Shown in pieces: positions 25,986 to 34,527 of a stretch of DNA of 64,000 nucleotides. A program made the position numbers and the translations under genes. This stretch comes from Hahellaceae bacterium (GTDB lineage: Bacteria; Pseudomonadota; Gammaproteobacteria; Pseudomonadales; Oleiphilaceae). The notes under the pieces were generated by a model. It was not told where the DNA came from. It saw only the letters and a list, made by a program, of their open reading frames with translations, and did no database searches. Numbering within the stretch: the stretch's first letter is position 1; every line of letters starts with the position of its first letter. The stretch spans positions 62,001 to 126,000 of the forward strand of contig JADJWY010000023.1 in assembly GCA_016716085.1 (NCBI GenBank), written 5' to 3'.

Positions 25986-26270
25986 TCAAGAGGGTGGCGG
26001 CCACCGCTGCGCAGCATGCAACACGCGCAGTATTCAGACGGTAAAGGGAGTCTCTTCGTATACGAGGATGTAATTCGCCCAGGCAACCAACTCCCTGGTT
26101 CCTTCTACTCGGCCTGGGCGACCCATCCTTGGAAAGTCTGGGAGTTTTTCAGCCTTAGCTTCAATGTCATCCTTAACCCGTTGTGCCGCATCCGGGTTGT
26201 CGTCTGATATGTAATCCACTATCCCCAGCAGGTCGATACGTGCCAGTTCAAGCCATTCCAATTCAGGCAC
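25986..26270 (-). pseudogene. ParE/RelE-type toxin with in-frame stop near the C-terminus
   Basis: A ParE/RelE-superfamily toxin gene of 94 codons with a TGA at 26034-26036. The first 78 residues carry the fold (WLELARIDLLGIVDYISDDN, then LVAWANYILVYEE). After the TGA the same frame continues ILRVLHAAQRWPPPS to the natural stop at 25986-25988, which is the conserved C-terminal strand and basic tail of ParE toxins. The protein now made lacks the last about 15 residues, which usually hold key contacts, so it is probably inactive. Its start overlaps the antitoxin stop by 8 bp. Confidence 0.8.
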
Positions 26271-26556
26271 CGCGACGTTTCCTGTCGATCAAGGCTTGGG
26301 CCTCATCCATTACCTGCTTATGTGACACAATGGGCCGGGTGTCCGCCAACGCCTCTTTCACTTTGTCACGGAACCAAACATCATGTGCCTCCGGGTCTGC
26401 CGTTAGTCCAACAGGTAAACCACCTTCTTTGGCTATGCGTGTCAAAAGAATGCGAACGGCATCTGATATTGTCAGGCCGAAGTTGGCGAGCTTTTCTGCC
26501 GCATCAGTCTTCAGCTCGTCATCGACCCGAACGTGCAGCATTGAAGTGTGAGCCAT
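26263..26556 (-). CDS. RelB/DinJ-like antitoxin
   Basis: A 97-residue antitoxin starting MAHTSMLHVRVDDELKTDAA, a ribbon-helix-helix N-terminus of the RelB/DinJ type with LANFGLTISDAVRILLTRIA. The helical C-terminus (KEALADTRPIVSHKQVMDEA) would bind the toxin. The ATG at 26556 follows GGAG by 8 bp; the upstream in-frame codons to 26634 lack a ribosome site and are excluded. It precedes and overlaps the damaged toxin gene. The antitoxin frame is intact, as expected if the toxin decayed first. Confidence 0.85.
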   Translation of the reverse strand: MAHTSMLHVRVDDELKTDAAEKLANFGLTISDAVRILLTRIAKEGGLPVGLTADPEAHDVWFRDKVKEALADTRPIVSHKQVMDEAQALIDRKRRGA

Positions 26557-26637
26557 GGTGTGTTCTCCGATTGTCATTCCTGGCTTTATTCTGTATCTCA
26601 AATGAGATATCGTCAAGTGGCTCAATGTCAGCACTTT

Positions 26638-27537
26638 TTAAACCGTTGAGCGGCCCACCTTCAACGCCCTCGGCATCCGTGCTCCACTGAAATACAAGGC
26701 CAGTCCGCCCATAATCAACAGCGCGCCGATTGCCTGATGGCTGGAAAAGCGTTCTCCGTGCAGCACATGCCCCAGTCCCATGGCGAACACCGGCGTGATC
26801 AGCGTGATCAGAGAGGTGGTCGCGGCCGACAGGTGCTTGAGCACATAGAAGTAGCATCCAAAGCCAATCAGTGACCCGAAAATCGCCAGGTAGAGGATGG
26901 CCCAGGGCGAATGACTGTCGAAGTCGACTCGCGGTACAGTGCTATCCAGCATCCACCAGGCCAGCACGAACAATGGGACGGACAAGGCTAACGCGGCCAC
27001 CGTATGCGGCAGAGGGTGAACGGCTGCGGCCTGTTTCTTTACCATCACGCCACTGTAACTGAACAAAAACACGGCAATCAGCATCAGGATAATGCCATAC
27101 ACGCCATGGGATTCCAGTTGCAGTCCTTTCAGGAAAATATATCCGAGTCCGGACAGTGACAACACGAACGAAAGCCACTGCAGTGGGGTAAATGGCCTCT
27201 CTCCGATAAGGCGTTGCGCGAGAAAACCTGACATCATAGGCGTTAGGCCAAAAACCACCGAAACGAGTCCGGTCGGAATATAGCGAATCGCCAGATAGGT
27301 GCATAGCATCCCGCCAAAAATAGACACGACGGAATACAGGTAGGAACCCACGGATTTTCGGTCCCAGGGAATCGGTAAACGCATGACTGTGGTAATGATC
27401 AGCCCGACGGCGGCGGCAATGGCCATACGGGCGCCCGCCGCCACGACAGGGTTGACGGTTTCAGAACTCCACGCCACCGCAAGCGGCGTGGTAGACCAGA
27501 CAAACACAACAGCCAGATAAGCGGCTGGCACAGACAT
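26638..27537 (-). CDS. EamA/DMT-family transporter behind an attenuator
   Basis: A 299-residue inner-membrane protein with ten TM helices in two EamA repeats: first half SVVSIFGGMLCTYLAIRYIP and VFGLTPMMSGFLAQRLIGER, second half IFGSLIGFGCYFYVLKHLSA and LITLITPVFAMGLGHVLHGE. Members export amino acids, metabolites or drugs. GGGAGGA lies 7 bp upstream of the ATG. The 230-bp leader on the same strand holds a promoter, a 34-codon peptide ORF and a rho-independent terminator, so expression is probably controlled by leader-peptide-coupled attenuation or antitermination. The substrate is unknown. Confidence 0.85.
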   Translation of the reverse strand: MSVPAAYLAVVFVWSTTPLAVAWSSETVNPVVAAGARMAIAAAVGLIITTVMRLPIPWDRKSVGSYLYSVVSIFGGMLCTYLAIRYIPTGLVSVVFGLTPMMSGFLAQRLIGERPFTPLQWLSFVLSLSGLGYIFLKGLQLESHGVYGIILMLIAVFLFSYSGVMVKKQAAAVHPLPHTVAALALSVPLFVLAWWMLDSTVPRVDFDSHSPWAILYLAIFGSLIGFGCYFYVLKHLSAATTSLITLITPVFAMGLGHVLHGERFSSHQAIGALLIMGGLALYFSGARMPRALKVGRSTV

Positions 27538-27612
27538 AACGATTCCTCCCTCTTAAGACATGCACAGTGATGTCCACCCTGGCAGTGGAATCCTTCGCTA
27601 CGGCCCAGAAAC

Positions 27613-27647
27613 GAAAAAGGCCGCAGGGGAGGGGTCCGCTGCGGCCT
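27613..27647 (-). terminator. Rho-independent terminator (attenuator) in the eamA leader
   Basis: Read on the minus strand: 9-bp stem AGGCCGCAG/CTGCGGCCT with a 12-base loop, followed by TTTTTC. It lies between the leader peptide stop (27665) and the transporter start (27537), so it would stop transcription before the gene. The 5' arm contains CCGCAG, which can pair with CTGCGG inside the leader ORF (27685-27690), a possible antiterminator. Confidence 0.8.
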
Positions 27648-27664
27648 GGATGGATTCGGTTGAT

Positions 27665-27769
27665 TTACCCGGAAAACTCCTGAACCGCAGACAGTCGCAG
27701 CCAACGCACGACGCAAATCGCTTTGCGGCGGGCAAGCATGACGAGTTTGACGGTGCGGTGCAGTTTCAT
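27665..27769 (-). CDS. Leader peptide upstream of the EamA transporter
   Basis: A 34-residue ORF, ATG at 27769 and TAA at 27665-27667. It is basic and hydrophobic with five Arg, one Trp and one Cys; the centre reads MLARRKAICVVRWLRL. A weak GGA lies 8 bp upstream of the ATG. Its position between a TATAAC promoter and a terminator, with its last third able to pair with the terminator stem, fits a regulatory leader peptide whose translation state decides read-through. What stalls the ribosome cannot be read from the sequence: it has no run of a single amino acid as in biosynthetic leaders. Confidence 0.6.
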   Translation of the reverse strand: MKLHRTVKLVMLARRKAICVVRWLRLSAVQEFSG

Positions 27770-27792
27770 GAGTGTTTCCGTTAAATCGAATC

Positions 27793-27821
27793 GTTATACT
27801 GCGCTAATCAAAAGAAATAAA
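27793..27821 (-). promoter_or_regulatory. Probable promoter of the leader peptide and EamA transcript
   Basis: On the minus strand, TTTATT (27821-27816), 17-bp spacer, TATAAC (27798-27793). The predicted start is about 17 bases before the leader ATG. The -35 match is weak. Confidence 0.4.
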
Positions 27822-27834
27822 CAAGTCGCTTTTA

Positions 27835-28926
27835 TCAATCAAAAGAATCCAGAATGACTTTGCCCATGGTTTTGTTTTCTGCATTGGTGATGAAACGGTA
27901 TTTCTGGAACCATTCCCGCCAGGCGTAAACGGTTTCGTACTCAACGCCCACGCCAATGGTTTTTGCAGTGCTGGCGTTGTACTTATTTGCACCACTCAAA
28001 GCAAACGTCATGGAACGACCGGTTTTGTTCGCCTGCATCTCATTATGCGCCATTTTCTCACTCATGATGATCGGGTAGTGATAATCATAGAGCTGGCTGA
28101 GTGAGGGTGCGGCAGAGACCGATGTCACTTTGCCGTCCATGCGCAGATCTTGTACGCAGGAATCATAAGCACCGTTGATCGCGGCGCCGCACGCACTGTG
28201 CAGGGGTACGACGCTGTCATCTGAGCCTTTAATAAATGGATGCGTCGCAAAGCCATAGAATTCATCACCAGTTCCCGCAATACGGAGGTGTGGAATAGCT
28301 GGCAAACCTGAGGTGGCTGTGTTACGTGCAACGCTGGGTTGTAAGTCAATCATTACGCCAGGATTAATGCCCAGCGGAATTTCATAGCCCATAAATTCAA
28401 GCAGGGCTTCAAGGGCATCTGCTCCCCGGTTTACCCCATTGATAATGTCTACGCCCAAATCAGCTAATTCCGTACCGCCGCCGGCACCCGCCATATCAAT
28501 AAAGGCGGCGACTTTGAAACGAGAGCCCAGGGTGCTGCCCAGCAGGGAATTTTTGTTGGCTTGCACGTAGCGCATCACCATATCCCCAGTAGAGTGCGTG
28601 ATGACGATACACTGGTTATCGCAGAAGCCGCTTTGCAGGACCGGGGTCAATTGACGTGCGATCAACGCAGCAATGCCGTTGGAACCCTGAACCCGGTAAT
28701 GTGATGGCCAATAGAGAATGCGCGTGGTCGCCGCATCCTTCAGGGTCGGATCCAGGTTTTTCCAATAGTTGATTCCGTCTGCCTGCCCCTCATCGGTGGG
28801 ATTGATGAGGATGTGCTGGGGCAGGAAGCCCTGCACCAAGAGAACGTTTTTGCCAGCCAGTTGCGCCTGTGCGTCCGCACCGGCAAGTAACAGACCTGCG
28901 ACTAACAGCTTTTTGACCAATTTCAT
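27835..28926 (-). CDS. Secreted triacylglycerol lipase-like alpha/beta hydrolase
   Basis: A 363-residue exported hydrolase with signal peptide (LLVAGLLLAGADAQAQ). The oxyanion-side strand is KNVLLVQGFLPQHILINP, and the nucleophile elbow THSTGDMV replaces the usual G-x-S-x-G (Ser about 111). FATHPFIKGSDDSVVPLHSA carries the likely catalytic Asp, and HYPIIMSEKMAHNEM probably the His. It resembles bacterial secreted lipases/cholesterol esterases. It sits 67 bp downstream of a membrane-anchored partner on the same strand, probably in one operon. Confidence 0.75.
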   Translation of the reverse strand: MKLVKKLLVAGLLLAGADAQAQLAGKNVLLVQGFLPQHILINPTDEGQADGINYWKNLDPTLKDAATTRILYWPSHYRVQGSNGIAALIARQLTPVLQSGFCDNQCIVITHSTGDMVMRYVQANKNSLLGSTLGSRFKVAAFIDMAGAGGGTELADLGVDIINGVNRGADALEALLEFMGYEIPLGINPGVMIDLQPSVARNTATSGLPAIPHLRIAGTGDEFYGFATHPFIKGSDDSVVPLHSACGAAINGAYDSCVQDLRMDGKVTSVSAAPSLSQLYDYHYPIIMSEKMAHNEMQANKTGRSMTFALSGANKYNASTAKTIGVGVEYETVYAWREWFQKYRFITNAENKTMGKVILDSFD

Positions 28927-28993
28927 TGCCTTTCTCCATATTGTCTTTATTGTTGAGGAGCATACCGCTCAATTGCTCGGGTGCTTGAACCAG

Positions 28994-30151
28994 TTAGGGG
29001 TTAACGGCCCCCATGTCACGTAGGAACGCGAGGCGCTCTTCCGCATCTTCATCCACGTAGGGAATGTCTTTGTAGGCGTCGAAGGGGAATCCTGCGACGG
29101 GATAGCCGGCGTCACTGGCCCGGCCATATTCTGTGGTAAATTCGGGTGGGGCAGGCATACGCTCCAGACTCACATCCCGTAATTGGTAGGGGCCACTTGA
29201 TCCGGCTGCCTTGAGTGCACGGATATGGGCTTTGAGCACAAGGGTGTCCTGGGTGGATCGGACGTCATGCTCCGCACTCAGATGTACAACGGGCTTGCCG
29301 CTGAGTTCGTCATACAAGTTCGCCGATAGTTGGTGATAGCCCGGTTTGCGCGCTGTAATATCAACGGGGATTTCCAGATATTCTTCATTGACGCGGGCCT
29401 GTCCGACATCGCCGACCTCGGCCACACTGTCGACCAGGGTAATGGGGGTTCCGATTTCATGGGCCTGACCATTCAGACTGAAATTGACCACGACTCTCAG
29501 TTCACCCGACGGATTGCGGGGTTGAACCTGATCGGTCGTGAAGTGCAGCAAGTAGTCTTTGCCACTGGCGCTTCCCTGGGTTTCCTGTAGGGCCTGCCCT
29601 TGTTCCACCAGGCGTCCCGCCACTGACGACAGCCCGCCAATCTGAGACTTACTTTGAACGGAGACCAGCGCCAGGATCGGTTCTCCCACGAAGTAGGTAA
29701 CTTTGTCAGTTTTCAGGCTAAAGGTCGGACTGTTGGGGTCGTTCGGATCCAGCGGTGCGGACACATCGCTGCTCTGGTTGGGAAGATATTTCTCTAATGC
29801 AGTCCGGTCCGTAATCGGACGCGAAAAAGACGGGTATTGAATCTGTTCGGCATAGGTCTGCGCGACCTGAGCTAAACGTGCCTTGACCTCAACTTCTGTA
29901 TAGGGAAATTCCGGGGCGACCTGATCCGCGGGCGCATCCGGAACAGCAACCGGGGGTGCGGGTGCTTTGGCAGTCTGGGTTAAAGACTCCGCAGGGGATA
30001 CCTTGCCTGTTGAATCCTCAGACGGAACGGAGCTAACGAATTTATTTTGTGGCTGATTGAATCTTTCTGTTTCAATTCGACCGCCCAAGGCGTAAGCAAT
30101 CAGGGCAAGACCGGCAACGGACAGCAGCCCGGCTGTAATGGTCAATTTCAT
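28994..30151 (-). CDS. Membrane-anchored periplasmic protein paired with the lipase
   Basis: About 385 residues, family not recognised. One N-terminal TM helix (LTITAGLLSVAGLALIAYAL) and a Pro/Ala-rich linker (about 65-95) precede a periplasmic part. This begins with a helical stretch (YTEVEVKARLAQVAQTYAEQ) and continues with beta-rich segments (FSLKTDKVTYFVGEPILALV, LRVVVNFSLNGQAHEIGTPI, EIPVDITARKPGYHQLSANL). The ATG at 30151 is chosen because the preceding 38 codons lack membrane character. The layout (anchor, P/A linker, soluble domain, next to a secreted lipase) resembles lipase-specific foldases, but the soluble domain does not resemble Lif. A foldase or inhibitor role is inferred. Confidence 0.55.
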   Translation of the reverse strand: MKLTITAGLLSVAGLALIAYALGGRIETERFNQPQNKFVSSVPSEDSTGKVSPAESLTQTAKAPAPPVAVPDAPADQVAPEFPYTEVEVKARLAQVAQTYAEQIQYPSFSRPITDRTALEKYLPNQSSDVSAPLDPNDPNSPTFSLKTDKVTYFVGEPILALVSVQSKSQIGGLSSVAGRLVEQGQALQETQGSASGKDYLLHFTTDQVQPRNPSGELRVVVNFSLNGQAHEIGTPITLVDSVAEVGDVGQARVNEEYLEIPVDITARKPGYHQLSANLYDELSGKPVVHLSAEHDVRSTQDTLVLKAHIRALKAAGSSGPYQLRDVSLERMPAPPEFTTEYGRASDAGYPVAGFPFDAYKDIPYVDEDAEERLAFLRDMGAVNP

Positions 30152-30274
30152 ACTGTGGTTAACTCTATCGTTATTTTTGTATTGCGAGATAGAGCTTAAT
30201 ATAGCGAGGAGAGTGCCCCTGCGAAATCGCCCAAAAGGGTGGACTTCACAGGGGCGAGGGGACACATAAAAGCG

Positions 30275-31211
30275 TTAGTTAAGTGGCTTGACCACCCATT
30301 TGGCATTGTCCTGACCGATACATTCCCACTGGTGAATATTGGCGCCGTTGCTGGTGCTTACGCCACTGACATCCACGCATTTGTTGCTCTGACGCACGCG
30401 CAGGTAAACGGCCCCGCCCTGGTTTTCCAGCTTGAATTGCTGATTTGCGCCACCGTGACATGACCACTGAAGGATGTTCGCACCATTAGCGGTCGACCAG
30501 TTGGCGACGTCGAGACAGCGGCCACTGTGAACGCTTTGTAGGCAACCCAGCTCTTATGCGAATAGAACGGAACACCGAGGACGGCCTTGTCTTTGGGCAG
30601 CCCTTCATTGTACTTCCAATGGCTGATTGCATTTTGTGCTGCGGCATAGGTGGAGTGCGGCATAGGTGGAGTGCGGCTCACCCAGGTCGTAGACCATCAG
30701 ATTGATGAAGTCGACGCTGTTGACGACCGTGGCATTCACGCTGCCCGGAAAATCATTGGCAGTCACCGCTGCGGTCAGGATATTCCCAGTCAATGTCTAC
30801 GCCGTCCAGGTTATTCTGGTTGATGAAGTTCACCACGTTATTGACGAAATTTGTCCTTGCCGAGGTGTTGGCCGCCAGATTTCGGAAGGCCGAATCATCA
30901 CCATTGTTCCATCCACCGACAGCAATCTGGACTTTAACCCCTGCCGCGTGAGCCTTCTGAACCAACTGCTGCAGGCGCGCTGTGCCGCCATCCAGCGGCT
31001 GCAAACTGCCATCGGAATTGGGGATTGCGAAGGAATAGTTAATGTGAGTCACCTTATCATAGGGCAGGGTGTTCACATCACCGGACCAACTGGGAAAATA
31101 GCCGACGACTTTAAATGCCGCAAAAGCGGGGGAGGCGATTAACGCCCCGCCCAGGATACAGGTGAGCGCAGTGACCCGAAGGCCCGGTTTAGATGCTGCT
31201 TGTCGTGTCAT
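30275..31211 (-). pseudogene. GH18 chitinase with C-terminal ricin-type lectin, multiply frameshifted
   Basis: A secreted chitinase gene with at least three frame breaks. The first 152 codons give a signal peptide (ending SPAFA) and a GH18 barrel start (FKVVGYFPSWSGDVNTLPYD, KVTHINYSFAIPNSDGSL). The catalytic motif DGVDIDWEYP follows. About 30-40 residues are then missing and the frame changes to ILTAAVTANDFPG and INLMVYDLGEPHSTYA. A 16-bp tandem duplication (30641-30672) breaks the frame before GLPKDKAVLGVPFYSHKSW. A third change leads to a CBM13/ricin-type domain with GRCLDVANWSTANGANILQW, ending WVVKPLN at 30275. No active chitinase can be made. Confidence 0.85.
30641..30672. repeat. 16-bp tandem duplication inside the chitinase pseudogene
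   Basis: GCGGCATAGGTGGAGT is present twice in direct succession (30641-30656 and 30657-30672). Sixteen is not a multiple of three, and removing one copy joins YDLGEPHSTYAA to QNAISHWKYNEG in frame. The duplication is therefore the local cause of the frame break. Confidence 0.9.
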
Positions 31212-31238
31212 ACTTCAGACTCTCTTGTTGTTTGGCAC

Positions 31239-33872
31239 TTACAGTGCTTTCAGGAATTGGATCAGGGCCTGCTGGTCGCTGGCACTGAGGGCGTTGTAAC
31301 GCTGACGCGAACCTTGTCCTTCGCCACCGTGCCATTGAATGGCTTCGTGCAGCGTACGGGCACGGCCGTCATGCAGGTAATTTTCACGAGGCGCGCAGAC
31401 TTCGCCGCCTTCACGACCCGTGACATTGGTGACTCCACCTGTCACGCAGGCGGATAAACCGAGTCCCCAAAGAGGCGTGGTTCGCCATTCCGCACCGCTG
31501 GCCTGGCCTTCGCCGAGGTTATCCGCCAGCCCGGCCCCCATGTCGTGCAGGAGTAGGTCACTGTAGGGGTGAATGGTCTGATTACGCACTTCCGCCAGCG
31601 GGTGATAAGGGGATGTCTTGACGGTTTCGGTGTGACAGGCCGTGCACTGAACGTCTCTGAACACCTGCTTGCCGCGTTCAATCGTCGTATTCACAAAGCC
31701 GGTTTCCAGGCCGCGCTGAGGCCGTACGCCGAGCGTGGATAGGTAAGTGACCAGATTATTCAGGTCGCCATCTGCCAGCATGCGACTGGTTTCGCCACAG
31801 TTACCCTGGTTCTTTCCGCAGTCAGGACGGGGCAGTAAGGAAGTTCTTACCCCCATATCCGTATTGAGGGCAGCCGCTGCCTGATGTTTCACGCTGACTG
31901 TGGCGGCTTTCCATCCGAAGCGTCCCAAGCGGGTGATGCTGGCATTGGCTGGATCGGGTACGCGCTGGGCGCGGCCGGAAATGCCATCACCGTTGCTATC
32001 GTTAGGATCTTCGCGGGAGAGAATCGTGGATTCGGGAATCGCTTCCAGCAAACCTAAGCCAACCAATCGCGGGGCAATTCGCGCAGAAAAACGCTCAGGG
32101 CGTGGGCCGGTAAACTGGTAATTCGGCTTGCGCAGACCGTTACCGGCATCGCTCCAATAGGCAATCGAGGCTTCACCTTCGCCATCCCCTGTGCGGCTTC
32201 CGGGCTGTAGCACTCGCCCGATTGCAGGGTCCGGGTTACCATTGGCATCGCCAACCTTAAACACCCAGCGTTTCAAGGGCTGACCTTCAGGTGCGACGTC
32301 AGCACCGCCATTTCGCTCATGGCAGCCATTGCAGCGCGTATTGATATAACGAGCGCCTGCGGTATCCGCGATTGCTGAAAATGAGCCATTCGCGGCATCT
32401 TCATCATGCATGCCGTCAATCGCCGAGGAATGGTGCAGGCGACGTCCCAGCAAAAACTTCTGCGCATTGCCATAACCCAGGTTGGTCGCCATTTGCATGA
32501 AATGATTGTCGGGTTCGTTTGTGTACTGGTAGTGAAGGGTGGTTTTACCGCCTAACCAATAAGATTCAGGAATTTTGCGACTGTCTTCCTGTAGAGGAGG
32601 TCCGCCTGCGACAAATTCACCGGCATTTTTGGTGTACCAGGGCACGATGCCTTCACCCACGATGTAAAGGAAGGTCGTGCCATAGTAGTTGGCCTGTCCG
32701 CGGGGAATATCACTGCGAGAGAACTGGCTAATCTCAAATTCCAATCGGTCGCCCAGACGAATTTCGCGATTGTATTGCCGGTTAACATTATCCCGCTTTT
32801 GGTAGTGGTGATAGGTTCCATCGAACCCTTTGTACTGCATGATGCCATTGCCCATGTATTGCGCAACCGTTGTCTGCCCCCAATACCACCAGCGGTTTTC
32901 GGCTTCCCGATCATCCAGAGGCCATAGCGTTCGCACGTTCATTTCAATGCTATCGCCACCCTTGGCGACATAGTCGACGATTTCGATGTTCGAGGAGCGG
33001 TGCTCAAAATAAAACTTGATGAAGTGATCGTAGGATTGAAACTGATCTTCCCGCGCATGGCGTGTGCGGGGGCGGTCTGAAAAGCGGGTTATTATCGCAT
33101 CCCCGCGATCCCACTGGGTTGCAGGTTCCAGGGCAGTAGCGTTGTTGTATAAGGGTGTGACGCTGGTTGTGGGCGGATTGGGGTTGGTCGGATCAGTTGG
33201 ATTCGTCGGATCGGTCGGGTTCGTAGGATTGGTTGTCGTTCCACTTTCGTGACGGTAACTGGCCCAGGCGGTATCCACGGCATATTGGCCCGTCCAATAG
33301 GTGAACTGGTACGCAACGGTATCGCCGTTTTTCAGGCCGCCAATTTGAATGCTATTCTGAGAGCCTTGACGCACCATGCGGACGTTCATTTGCGCGCCGC
33401 CATTGATACGGTAATGAATATCCGCCCAATCAGAAGACTGCAGCACAATTTCAACGCGCTGATCGTCGAGCTTCCGCGCTGACCAGGTGCCAGGTTGCGC
33501 GGTTGAACTGACTTTAGTGACCGTCATTGAGGAAAGACGATCATTGAAATTCTGGCTCACGAAACACGGAGAATCAGCGGTCACCTTGATAGGGATGCCG
33601 GTAAAATCAGCCGAGTCGTACAGCGCCACTTCATAACCGGGTGCCACCCGGATAGAGGATGCATCGTTATCGCGGCCACCAAACCCTATCAGCGCGGCCG
33701 GGTTGTAACGCCCCTCGTCGACGGACACGGCCCAGCCGGTATAATTGCAGTGTTGGTAGAGTGTGATCGGCGCTGCATGGACGGTGGTGCTTATCGCCAG
33801 ACACAATAACGTCAGACGACTGGGTGATAATACACTGCGAAATAGACCTGGGTGGACAGTAAGGCGCATCAT
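31239..33872 (-). CDS. Secreted crystallin/CBM/di-haem DUF1111 fusion protein
   Basis: 877 residues with signal peptide (cleavage near HAAPI). Domain order: beta/gamma-crystallin fold (about 34-122, ITLYQHCNYTGWAVSVDEGR, then FNDRLSSMTV); a module like CBM56 (about 126-210, ADIHYRINGGAQMNVRMVRQ); a linker of repeated NPTDP; a beta-rich region of about 200 residues I do not recognise; then a DUF1111/DHOR di-haem domain (about 440-877) with TRCNGCHERNGG and VQCTACHTETVK, plus SREDPNDSNGDGISGRAQ and DMGAGLADNLGEGQASGAEW. Such cytochromes move electrons or act as peroxidase-like enzymes. Attachment to sugar-binding modules is unusual. Downstream on the same strand is the chitinase pseudogene. Confidence 0.8.
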   Translation of the reverse strand: MMRLTVHPGLFRSVLSPSRLTLLCLAISTTVHAAPITLYQHCNYTGWAVSVDEGRYNPAALIGFGGRDNDASSIRVAPGYEVALYDSADFTGIPIKVTADSPCFVSQNFNDRLSSMTVTKVSSTAQPGTWSARKLDDQRVEIVLQSSDWADIHYRINGGAQMNVRMVRQGSQNSIQIGGLKNGDTVAYQFTYWTGQYAVDTAWASYRHESGTTTNPTNPTDPTNPTDPTNPNPPTTSVTPLYNNATALEPATQWDRGDAIITRFSDRPRTRHAREDQFQSYDHFIKFYFEHRSSNIEIVDYVAKGGDSIEMNVRTLWPLDDREAENRWWYWGQTTVAQYMGNGIMQYKGFDGTYHHYQKRDNVNRQYNREIRLGDRLEFEISQFSRSDIPRGQANYYGTTFLYIVGEGIVPWYTKNAGEFVAGGPPLQEDSRKIPESYWLGGKTTLHYQYTNEPDNHFMQMATNLGYGNAQKFLLGRRLHHSSAIDGMHDEDAANGSFSAIADTAGARYINTRCNGCHERNGGADVAPEGQPLKRWVFKVGDANGNPDPAIGRVLQPGSRTGDGEGEASIAYWSDAGNGLRKPNYQFTGPRPERFSARIAPRLVGLGLLEAIPESTILSREDPNDSNGDGISGRAQRVPDPANASITRLGRFGWKAATVSVKHQAAAALNTDMGVRTSLLPRPDCGKNQGNCGETSRMLADGDLNNLVTYLSTLGVRPQRGLETGFVNTTIERGKQVFRDVQCTACHTETVKTSPYHPLAEVRNQTIHPYSDLLLHDMGAGLADNLGEGQASGAEWRTTPLWGLGLSACVTGGVTNVTGREGGEVCAPRENYLHDGRARTLHEAIQWHGGEGQGSRQRYNALSASDQQALIQFLKAL

Positions 33873-34046
33873 GAAGCCTCAGGATGAGTGAGTAGATCCG
33901 CGTTATGCTTAGGGAAAATGAGGGATTTACCTATCGTCGATAGCGACGATTTTGGCGATGGGTCGCTCAGGATGAGAACCGAATCTCATCCATGGCCCCT
34001 CAAAGGGATGACTTATTTTGCCTGCATGAACACCTTGTAATCTGTT

Positions 34047-34065
34047 TTTCAGTTTCGTTTCAGTT
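34047..34065. promoter_or_regulatory. Direct repeat typical of an OmpR/PhoB-type response regulator site
   Basis: TTTCAGTT occurs at 34047-34054 and 34058-34065, exactly 11 bp apart, about 73 bp before the gene at 34138. Tandem sites one helical turn apart suit winged-helix response regulators such as the one encoded at 34617. The surrounding 265-bp gap (33873-34137) otherwise holds only a weak hairpin (TCGTCG-ATAG-CGACGA, near 33940). Confidence 0.45.
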
Positions 34066-34137
34066 GACCATGCTTTTATTGACAACATGGAGATCGGCGG
34101 TCGCCGGTTACCTTAAAAATCAATAATGAGGTGAAGC

Positions 34138-34527
34138 ATGAGCATTCTAAAAACAGTTGGGGTTGTGTTGGTGGCATCTGCCTTGGCGCAGGGTGTGCAG
34201 GCAGAAAGTTTAGCGGATCGAAAGAGTGACAATGCGCTCACGCGGCAGGCGACGAGTGATCACCTGCAGGGCTATGCCTCTGTCGTCAATAACCCACATG
34301 ACGTTGCGGCCTATCAGGGGGATTCGCATGGTGAGCGCATGCGCCAAAAATCAGAGGAACAGGCCATGGTCGATCATTACCACTCAACCATGGGTGCGAC
34401 AGCAGCAGATCATGCGCATAAAAAGATGATGCATAATACTGGCACACTTTCGATACCGGCAGAGTTTGACACGGCCGCTAAAAGAAAGTGGTATATGGAT
34501 AAGTACAATGGCCCAGAAAAATTTTAA
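34138..34527 (+). CDS. Small periplasmic protein of unknown function upstream of a two-component system
   Basis: 129 residues with a signal peptide (VVLVASALAQGVQAES). The mature part is hydrophilic and rich in His, Met and Lys: SHGERMRQKSEEQAMVDHYH, then ATAADHAHKKMMHNTG. No known domain. His/Met content, position just ahead of a PhoPQ-like pair and proximity to the copper operon suggest metal binding or an accessory sensor role, but this is inference. GAGGTGAAGC precedes the ATG. Confidence 0.6.
   Translation: MSILKTVGVVLVASALAQGVQAESLADRKSDNALTRQATSDHLQGYASVVNNPHDVAAYQGDSHGERMRQKSEEQAMVDHYHSTMGATAADHAHKKMMHNTGTLSIPAEFDTAAKRKWYMDKYNGPEKF

Noticed and set aside
33180..33235. Repeat run encoding NPTDP units, considered as a tandem-repeat locus
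   Set aside because: It is a normal interdomain linker in a secreted modular protein, in frame and short.
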